The translations under genes and the position numbers were made by a program. From NCBI RefSeq assembly GCF_900095265.1, contig NZ_LT607676.1, positions 1 to 36,463 on the forward strand: a stretch of 36,463 bases of DNA, given 5' to 3'. The notes below the pieces were generated by a model, which was given only the letters and a program-made list of their open reading frames with translations, searched no databases and was not told where the DNA came from. Below are positions 31,112-36,463 of this stretch, piece after piece; the first letter of the stretch is position 1; every line of letters starts with the position of its first letter. Origin of the DNA: Janthinobacterium sp. UMAB-56 (GTDB lineage: Bacteria; Pseudomonadota; Gammaproteobacteria; Burkholderiales; Burkholderiaceae_D).

Positions 31112-31660
31112 ATGAAGAACCATACCATCAGCCTGCTATGCGCTGTCAGCCTGCTGGCCGCCTGCGCGGCACCAGCGACGCTCACCACCTCCAACGCACA
31201 ACACGACGCCTGCAACGCGGCCGAACTCAAAGGCCAGTTTGGCGAAGCGGAACTGGCTTGCGTACAGGCGCTGCACAGCGCCGAACAGGCTGGGGCCAGC
31301 GCGGACGTCCTCTCGCAGCGCCAGTACAACCTGGGCCGAATCAAACGCTTGCAGGGCAAGAATGCCGAAGCGGAGCAGTTGTACCGGCAAGCCTTGGCCA
31401 CGGAAGAAGCGGCGCAGCCACGCAGCGATGCGCGCGTCGGCCGCCGCCTGGTGGAGCTGGCGTCGGCGCTGGCGGCGCAAGGCAAGTGGCAGGAAGGCAC
31501 GGGCTATCTGGAACGCGTACTGCCGCTGCTGCCGAAGCTGTCGCCCGCCTCGCGCACGTATTCGGCGCAAGTGCTGCGCCAGTATGCGAAACAGCTGCAG
31601 GTCGGCCCGCAAGCCGCATTGGGCGCGCGCTTTGACGTGGTGGCGGCCAGCCTGCAATAA
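31112..31660 (+). CDS. Small TPR-containing lipoprotein, function unknown
   Basis: The product is 182 residues from the ATG at 31112, preceded by GAGGAG; an upstream ATG at 31067 is rejected because it would bury the signal peptide. A lipoprotein signal ends in the lipobox LAAC with Cys at residue 18; the next residue is Ala, which predicts outer-membrane sorting. The rest is helical with TPR-like spacing (about 34-75 and 80-140, e.g. LGRIKRLQGKNAEAEQLYRQAL). Such proteins often act as scaffolds, but no specific role can be read here. It is divergent from creB and convergent with the DUF817 gene, 18 bp away. An AT-rich tract at 31045-31060 with TATAGT is a possible -10. Confidence 0.82.
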   Translation: MKNHTISLLCAVSLLAACAAPATLTTSNAQHDACNAAELKGQFGEAELACVQALHSAEQAGASADVLSQRQYNLGRIKRLQGKNAEAEQLYRQALATEEAAQPRSDARVGRRLVELASALAAQGKWQEGTGYLERVLPLLPKLSPASRTYSAQVLRQYAKQLQVGPQAALGARFDVVAASLQ

Positions 31661-31678
31661 GGCGTTACGGGGCCCGGC

Positions 31679-32473
31679 CTACGGCTGGGCGACGTGGATG
31701 CTGGCCTTGATGTGCTTGAGGTGGGCCACGATGGTGAACGTCATCACCACCAGCAGCGACCATGAGCTCCATTTGCTGACATGCACCACCGACCAGGCGC
31801 CAAGCTGGTTCGGATAGCGCCACACCCCCCAGAAGGTGCTGATATTTTCGGCCAGCCAGATAAAGAAGCCGACCAGGACGAAACCAAGCAGCAAGGGCAT
31901 GCTGCGGTCGCGGTCGAGCGGACGGAACACCACGCTGGTGCGCGCGTACAGACCCAGCGCGCAGGCGGCCAGATACCAGCGATAGTCGCCGATGTAATGA
32001 TGGGTGAAAAAGTTGGCGTAGATCAGCAGCGCGATCAGCACCGCCATCCAGTACGGCGGATGGTGGCGTATGCGCATGTCGAGCAGGCGCCAGGTCTGGA
32101 TGATGTAGCTGCCGACGGCCGCATACATGAAGCCGGAAAACAAGGGCACGCCGAACACCTTGCTGTAAGCGAAGTCGGGATAGCTCCACGACTGTATCGT
32201 CCCCGATACCTTGAATACCTCCAGTGCGAAGCCGACCGCATGAAACAGGCAAATGGCTTTCAACTCATCCCACGTTTCCAGTCCGCTCCACAGCATCGCG
32301 CCCTGGATTGCCAGCGCCGCCAGCAGCAGCACGTCATAGCGCGGCAGGCCGAACAGGCAGGACCTCGCCTCCTTGATGCCGAAATACAGGAATTCGGTCA
32401 GAAAGCGCGGCCAGCCGCGCAAGCGCTGACGGGGAGCCGCATTTAACAGATGGGTATCGAGAGTATTGAGCAT
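31679..32473 (-). CDS. DUF817 family integral membrane protein
   Basis: The product is 264 residues with about seven or eight membrane helices. Family-type segments are FLYFGIKEARSCLFG near the start, ICLFHAVGFALEVFKVSGTIQSWSYPD in the middle, and LAENISTFWGVWRYPNQLGAWSVVHVSKWSSW near the end. The spread of conserved Trp, Tyr and His residues fits the DUF817 (YoaT) family, which has no assigned function. It is transcribed alone on the minus strand and separated from the TonB receptor gene by a strong terminator. No neighbour suggests a pathway. Confidence 0.85.
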   Translation of the reverse strand: MLNTLDTHLLNAAPRQRLRGWPRFLTEFLYFGIKEARSCLFGLPRYDVLLLAALAIQGAMLWSGLETWDELKAICLFHAVGFALEVFKVSGTIQSWSYPDFAYSKVFGVPLFSGFMYAAVGSYIIQTWRLLDMRIRHHPPYWMAVLIALLIYANFFTHHYIGDYRWYLAACALGLYARTSVVFRPLDRDRSMPLLLGFVLVGFFIWLAENISTFWGVWRYPNQLGAWSVVHVSKWSSWSLLVVMTFTIVAHLKHIKASIHVAQP

Positions 32474-32539
32474 GCAGCAACTTTATCGAGCGACCGCAAC
32501 GCTGTAAAGCGATATCCTCCGATGTATCGCTGGCTGGGT

Positions 32540-32566
32540 AAAAAAAAACCAGGCACGAAGCCTGGT
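32540..32566 (-). terminator. Intrinsic terminator of the TonB-dependent receptor gene
   Basis: Minus-strand ACCAGGC-TTCGT-GCCTGGT (plus arms 32548-32554 and 32560-32566) runs into an uninterrupted T8 tract. It lies about 50 bp after the receptor stop at 32619. Confidence 0.9.
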
Positions 32567-32574
32567 CTTGGACA

Positions 32575-32596
32575 CGCCCGGCAAGGATGCCGGGCG
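32575..32596. repeat. 9-bp GC-rich inverted repeat beside the receptor terminator
   Basis: CGCCCGGCA (32575-32583) and TGCCGGGCG (32588-32596) are perfect complements around a 4-nt loop. Together with the next hairpin this gives two stacked stems between the receptor stop and the T tract. It probably blocks 3' decay or strengthens termination. Confidence 0.65.
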
Positions 32597-32618
32597 AAAG
32601 TTTGTCAGCTGACGACGA

Positions 32619-35441
32619 TCAGAAGAAAGTGTAGCTGGCGGATACACCGATACGACGCATCTGGAACGTATCAACGTAGCCGGAACGCCATTGAATTGGC
32701 GCTGCCTTGTCAAACATGTTGTCCACGTACAGGCTCAGACGCGTGTTCTTGATGCCGCTGTACGACAGGTTGTAGTCGAACGTCGTGTTGCTGCCGACGC
32801 GCGAGCATGCTGCCATGTTGTCTGCAGAGACTGCATTCGTGGCGCAGTAGGTCGGCGACGAATCGTCGTTGTTGCTATAGCCGCTGGCATAGTTCAGGGT
32901 CATGCCGTGGTCGAAGGAGCCGGCCTTCAGGCTGGCGCGCAGCTTGGTGTTCAGACGCGAACCCAGGGCCCAGTTACCGGCCATGTTGCCAGCATAAGCA
33001 TTGTCGGTCACGCTGAACTCCTGGTACTTCCACAGGTAGCTACCTTCCAGTTTCAAGCGAACTTGGCCAATACTGGTGTTGAAACGGCCACCCGCATCAA
33101 AGTCGAAGCCCGAAGCACGGGTCTTGCCGCTGTTGACGTATGGATTGAACAACAGGCCGATCGCGCCAACACCACCGAAGTTGGTCGTATTGTTCGGTGC
33201 GTATTTTTTCACCAGTGCCAGGAATTGCGCATCGGAAGCCGAGTTATCGACACGCACCAGCTGTCCTGCTTTCAGATCAGCTTCGCCGCGCAGGATGTCG
33301 GCCACGGCACGGGTGCCGATTTCGTCCTTGCGTTCGATATGGTAATAGTCCAGTGCCACGGTCCAGTTCTTGACCGGTTCAAAAACGAAACCAGCGGTAA
33401 TCGAACGCGAGGTTTCTGGTTTCAAGTCCTTGTTCGCCGACACGAAAGTCGGTACGCCGCCCGAGCAATCGCTATTCTGGAAGGTGTTGCCCTGAGCCTT
33501 GTCAGCGCTGGTGACTGCTGGATTGTTCTGCACCAGCTTGTTCAGGGCACTGGCGGTGGCGCAGCGGCGTGGATCGCTGATTTTAGTGGCAAACGAGCTG
33601 CGGCCCAGACCGTTACCGGTTTCAACGATGTTTGGCGCGCGGAAGCCGCCAGCGGCCGTGGCACGCAGCAACAGGGTATCGGTTGCGTTGACGCGCAAGC
33701 CCAGCTTCGGCGAGAAGTGCACGTCGCTGTTGGTGGACTTGTCGGCACGTACTGCTGCGCTTAATTCCACACGCTTGACCACCGGAATGGTCGCTTCGGC
33801 GAACAGCGCGTAGTGATCCATGGTGTCTTTGACTTGCAGGCCGGCGATGCCGACCAGTTCGCCACGCAGCACGTTGTCCGAGCTGGCCATTTCATACTTT
33901 TCGCGACGGATATCGGTACCGAATGCCACGTTCAAAGGACCGGCTGGCAGTTGCGCCACTTCGCCGGACACGGTCGCGTCGATGAAAGTGATCTTCGACT
34001 CGCCCTTGGTGGTACGGACAGGGAACATCGATTCCAGCAGCGCGGCATCGTTTTGCTGGCCGAACTTGTAGGTGCCGTTGACGATGGCGTTGCTATAGCC
34101 ATCTTTGCTGACGGCACGGGTGGCCTTGGTCGCTTTCGAGTTCATGTAGCCGACCGCAGATTTCCAGTCGAAATTGCCGATGTCGCCGTTCAGGCTCAGC
34201 ATGACGCGCGTCTGATCGGATTCAGTGCGGTTGAAGTTGAAACCATTGCCAGTATCCATCATGCGGGCGCGGTATTCGACCGGCACGGCGTACGGATTCA
34301 TGGCGTGGCCAACTGGCAGCTTCGGATAGAAGAACGGACCGACCATCTTGCCGTCGATCGCGTTGTACCAGGTACTCGAAGACGTGGTGGCGCTACCGTT
34401 GCTAACGTTGAATGGCGTGACGATGTAGTCGTTGCTGGCGCCGGCATTGGTGATCTCGAAGTTGGCATCGATGCTCTTGCCAATACGGAAGTGCGTGTTG
34501 CTGGCCAGCGCATAGCGCTTGGCATTGGTCGTCAGGCCGGTGTAGGGCAAGATATCCATCTTGCACAGCTTGTCCTTGGCATCGATCTTGTCTGCCGGGC
34601 AGCCGGGCGCAGCAACGATGTTCGTGCTATTCAGGAAGTAGTTGCCGGTTGGCGAGAACGAGCTCTGGGCATCCCAGGTCGAACGGCCTGGAGTCTGGCG
34701 GTGCCATTCAGGGTAGTGGCTGCGCAGGTCGTCAGCAGTGTAACCGTCGCTCTTGTAGGCTTCGTACGTCAGGTAGGTGTTGAAACCATCTTTGTCGATA
34801 TCGCCGTAACCGACGATGCCGGAAACGTTGCGGCTGCGCTGGTCTTTGAAACCGTCGGTCTCCTTGTAGTTGCCGGTGATCTTGGCGCCTTCAAAGTTTT
34901 TCAGCAGGATGATGTTGATCACGCCAGCGATGGCGTCGGAGCCGTAGATTGCCGACGCGCCGTCTTTCAGGATCTCGATGCGCTCAATGGCGGCAGCCGG
35001 GATCGCGTCCAGGTTGGTGAAATTCTGTTGTGCGCCATCGGCCAGGCCGTATTGTGCAATGCGGCGGCCGTTGACCAGCACCAGCGTCGCGACCTTGCCC
35101 AGGCCGCGCATGCCGACGCCCGAAGAGCCCGTGGCAAAGCTGCCGGAGCTGCTGCTCGACGAATCGATCGAGGTACTGATGGCAGCAGAGGAATTCAGGA
35201 TGCCCAGCGCCGTGGTCTGGCCGGTACGCTCGATGTCGTCGCGGGTCAGAACCTGCAGCGAGCCAGCTGTTTCAGCTTCGGTGCGCTTGATGCTACTACC
35301 GGTGACTTCGACGCGTTGCAGTTTTTCTACAGGTGCAGCAACTTCTTGTGCTACAGCGTATTGGGAGAAGGCCAGTGTCAATGCAACTGCAAGAGTGCTC
35401 TTTTTCAAACTGGGTGTATTGCTCATTGCTGTACTTTTCAA
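32619..35441 (-). CDS. TonB-dependent outer-membrane receptor
   Basis: The product is 940 residues from a TTG at 35441. GAGGAG lies 5 nt before that TTG, while the next ATG (35426, five codons in) is 20 nt from it, so TTG is preferred; the mature protein is the same. A signal peptide ends near AVA-QE (31/32). A TonB-box-like LQRVEVTGS lies at about 41-49. The plug domain (about 60-175) has GMRGLGKVATLVLVNGRRI and ERIEILKDGASAIYGSDAIAGVINII. The rest is a 22-strand barrel ending in FQMRRIGVSASYTFF with the terminal Phe needed for insertion. This subtype with Ser-rich plug (STSIDSSSSSSGSF) is abundant in Oxalobacteraceae. Substrate is unknown; siderophore, sugar or peptide uptake are all possible. 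Confidence 0.93.
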   Translation of the reverse strand: MKSTAMSNTPSLKKSTLAVALTLAFSQYAVAQEVAAPVEKLQRVEVTGSSIKRTEAETAGSLQVLTRDDIERTGQTTALGILNSSAAISTSIDSSSSSSGSFATGSSGVGMRGLGKVATLVLVNGRRIAQYGLADGAQQNFTNLDAIPAAAIERIEILKDGASAIYGSDAIAGVINIILLKNFEGAKITGNYKETDGFKDQRSRNVSGIVGYGDIDKDGFNTYLTYEAYKSDGYTADDLRSHYPEWHRQTPGRSTWDAQSSFSPTGNYFLNSTNIVAAPGCPADKIDAKDKLCKMDILPYTGLTTNAKRYALASNTHFRIGKSIDANFEITNAGASNDYIVTPFNVSNGSATTSSSTWYNAIDGKMVGPFFYPKLPVGHAMNPYAVPVEYRARMMDTGNGFNFNRTESDQTRVMLSLNGDIGNFDWKSAVGYMNSKATKATRAVSKDGYSNAIVNGTYKFGQQNDAALLESMFPVRTTKGESKITFIDATVSGEVAQLPAGPLNVAFGTDIRREKYEMASSDNVLRGELVGIAGLQVKDTMDHYALFAEATIPVVKRVELSAAVRADKSTNSDVHFSPKLGLRVNATDTLLLRATAAGGFRAPNIVETGNGLGRSSFATKISDPRRCATASALNKLVQNNPAVTSADKAQGNTFQNSDCSGGVPTFVSANKDLKPETSRSITAGFVFEPVKNWTVALDYYHIERKDEIGTRAVADILRGEADLKAGQLVRVDNSASDAQFLALVKKYAPNNTTNFGGVGAIGLLFNPYVNSGKTRASGFDFDAGGRFNTSIGQVRLKLEGSYLWKYQEFSVTDNAYAGNMAGNWALGSRLNTKLRASLKAGSFDHGMTLNYASGYSNNDDSSPTYCATNAVSADNMAACSRVGSNTTFDYNLSYSGIKNTRLSLYVDNMFDKAAPIQWRSGYVDTFQMRRIGVSASYTFF

Positions 35442-35876
35442 AACTACTCCTCAAATATTGTTTTCGTTTTATAAATCGATGCGTTGCATTGATCATTTTT
35501 GTAAAAAAATCACACATTCTCACGCATGTTACGAATTTCTCACATTTGACGCGTATGGGGAAGGAAACAATTAACAATTGTTGTTTTAACCCAACTTTAT
35601 AGACCAAGCTATCATTTTTTGGAATTAACCTGGCGCGCATTGGCATGTCCGACAAACCCGGCAAGGAGAGGCGAAAAGAAGAAAGAAGAATGAAATGAAA
35701 CGAAGGAAAAGACGGCAGTGCTTGCAAAAGACACGGGGGGATCAATAGCAATGGGGCCGGGCGTACTCACGATCGTGAGCAGGCCCGGCCCCATCATCAG
35801 GCAGCGGGAGAGCCCGCCAGCCTGGAACAGCTATCAACACTTGATGCTACCGTGTTGTCAGCTGCCCTGGAAACTC
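35442..35876. other. 435-bp intergenic region between rpsJ and the TonB receptor gene
   Basis: No credible gene. The part next to the receptor (35442-35630) is markedly AT-rich compared with the surroundings and includes a 10-bp palindrome AACAATTGTT (35573-35582). It is presumably the receptor promoter and leader, although I could not fix a -35/-10 pair. The middle (35670-35745) is purine-rich. A large palindrome occupies 35751-35794. The open frames across this region have no ribosome binding sites and end inside real genes. Confidence 0.7.
35751..35794. repeat. 44-bp near-perfect palindrome downstream of rpsJ
   Basis: Outer arms ATGGGGCCGGGC (35751-35762) and GCCCGGCCCCAT (35783-35794) are exact complements. 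The centre CTCACGATCGTGAG (35766-35779) is itself a perfect palindrome. Of 22 symmetric base pairs 20 match; only 63/82 and 65/80 fail. It lies 82 bp past the rpsJ stop. No T run follows on either strand, so it is not a standard intrinsic terminator. Confidence 0.85.
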
Positions 35877-36194
35877 TTATTGCAGTTTGATTTCAACATC
35901 AACACCAGCTGGCAGGTCCAGCTTCATCAGCGCGTCAACGGTTTTGTCCGTTGGGTCAACGATGTCCATCAGGCGTTGGTGCGTACGGATCTCGAACTGA
36001 TCGCGCGAAGTTTTGTTGACGTGCGGGGAACGCAGCACATCGAAACGTTGAATACGGGTAGGCAGTGGTACTGGGCCTTTGACGACAGCGCCGGTGCGCT
36101 TCGCGGTTTCAACGATTTCCAGAGCGGACTGGTCGATCAGTTTGTAATCGAAAGCCTTCAGGCGGATACGGATTTTTTGGTTTGGTGCCGACAT
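35877..36194 (-). CDS. rpsJ: 30S ribosomal protein S10 (NusE)
   Basis: The product is 105 residues. It begins MSAPNQKIRIRLKAFDYKLIDQSALEIVETAKRTG-like (family start), continues with GPVPLPTRIQRFDVLRSPHVNK and ends LDLPAGVDVEIKLQ. S10 lies in the 30S head and, as NusE, joins NusB and NusG in antitermination and transcription-translation coupling. AAGGAAA precedes the ATG at 36194. It follows tuf as expected, but its usual partner rplC is about 9 kb further on. A separate transcript ending near the 44-bp palindrome is likely. Confidence 0.98.
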   Translation of the reverse strand: MSAPNQKIRIRLKAFDYKLIDQSALEIVETAKRTGAVVKGPVPLPTRIQRFDVLRSPHVNKTSRDQFEIRTHQRLMDIVDPTDKTVDALMKLDLPAGVDVEIKLQ

Positions 36195-36255
36195 GATATT
36201 TCCTTAAAAGAACGAACCGCGCGGTCTGCACGGCAATGAGGTCATACGGGAATTT

Positions 36256-36274
36256 CTGACGCAACAACCGTCAG
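36256..36274. repeat. 6-bp inverted repeat in the tuf-rpsJ gap
   Basis: CTGACG (36256-36261) and CGTCAG (36269-36274) are exact complements around a 7-nt loop. It sits 62 bp upstream of rpsJ, in what would be its leader. Short and possibly chance. Confidence 0.35.
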
Positions 36275-36320
36275 GGTCGACATGATAGCACCAAAATGCT
36301 TGCCAACCCCGGCAGTTGAA

Positions 36321-36358
36321 TAAAAAGAAGGGCGCCGGGCGACGACGCGTCTTCTTTT
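36321..36358 (-). terminator. Intrinsic terminator after tuf
   Basis: Minus-strand AAAAGAAG and CTTCTTTT (plus arms 36323-36330 and 36351-36358) close a loop with an inner GCG/CGC pairing, and the second arm ends in a T5 run. It starts about 16 bp after the tuf stop. rpsJ would then depend on read-through or its own promoter. Confidence 0.65.
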
Positions 36359-36373
36359 ATGCAGGCTTAAGAA

Positions 36374-36463
36374 TTAAGCCAGGATTTTTGCAACAACACC
36401 AGCGCCGACGGTACGACCGCCTTCACGGATAGCGAAGCGCAGGCCTTCTTCCATCGCGATCGG
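36374..36463 (-). CDS. tuf: Elongation factor Tu, last 29 codons (runs off window)
   Basis: The minus strand from 36463 to the TAA at 36374 reads PIAMEEGLRFAIREGGRTVG and ends GAGVVAKILA. This is the C-terminus of EF-Tu domain 3, including the FAIREGGRTVGAG segment that contacts aminoacyl-tRNA and EF-Ts. EF-Tu delivers aminoacyl-tRNA to the ribosome. Position before rpsJ is the normal str-S10 order. Only the 3' end is in the window. Confidence 0.97.
   Translation of the reverse strand, partial: PIAMEEGLRFAIREGGRTVGAGVVAKILA

Noticed and set aside
35296..35751. 151-codon minus-strand frame across the receptor start and its AT-rich leader
   Set aside because: Overlaps the receptor gene in another frame, lacks a ribosome binding site, and its sequence changes character at the AT-rich boundary, as non-coding DNA would.
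26911..35876. The inserted creBCD to TonB-receptor block as a genomic island
   Set aside because: No integrase, transposase, tRNA target or flanking direct repeat was seen, and codon use looks like the surrounding chromosome. A rearrangement fits the evidence as well as transfer.
35718..36239. 173-codon plus-strand frame through the palindrome and antisense to rpsJ
   Set aside because: Mostly antisense to rpsJ; its first part is the palindrome itself. No initiation signals.
1..36463. CRISPR arrays, tRNA/rRNA genes, toxin-antitoxin or phage-defence genes
   Set aside because: Looked for on both strands; no repeat-spacer pattern, cloverleaf or recognisable defence protein was seen.

Overview
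The window reads as chromosome of a GC-rich betaproteobacterium, most likely family Oxalobacteraceae (Janthinobacterium/Duganella/Massilia-like). This rests on protein character, the ResB / cytochrome c4 / EngB neighbourhood and the S10-spc-alpha ribosomal gene order; no database search was run, so the genus is inference. Nearly all real genes lie on the minus strand. Only engB, a Spy/LTXXQ-family gene and a small TPR lipoprotein gene lie on the plus strand.

Layout. (1) 1-2212: the start of resB, a dihaem cytochrome c4 gene and divergent engB. (2) 2284-10614: an envelope module made of an uncharacterised membrane-anchored proline-rich protein, an HAE1-type RND pump with its adaptor, an OmpR-type two-component pair, and a divergent periplasmic Spy/CpxP-like protein with a His-rich tail. 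It resembles the E. coli BaeSR-MdtABC-Spy regulon gathered into one locus. (3) 10687-12621: dsbD. (4) 12780-26910: 28 translation, transcription and secretion genes, rplC to rplQ in transcription order, including secY, infA and rpoA. (5) 27297-35441: an 8-9 kb block (creBCD, TPR lipoprotein, DUF817 protein, large TonB-dependent receptor) between rplC and rpsJ. (6) 35877-36463: rpsJ and the 3' end of tuf.

The main interest is structural. The S10 operon is split: rpsJ stays with tuf, while rplC starts a separate unit with a good sigma70 promoter (27004-27032), preceded by an intrinsic terminator. The long ribosomal cluster is punctuated by terminator-like hairpins after rpsQ, rpsK, rpsD, rpoA and rplQ. 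A 253-bp gap upstream of rplN can fold into a structured leader on the coding strand. A 44-bp near-perfect palindrome lies downstream of rpsJ. An OmpR-type direct repeat lies between the response-regulator gene and the spy-like gene.

I see no tRNA, rRNA, CRISPR array, transposase, integrase or plasmid function. The genes themselves belong mostly to known families; the novelty here is in organisation and cis-acting RNA/DNA structure, and no clearly new enzymatic system is visible.
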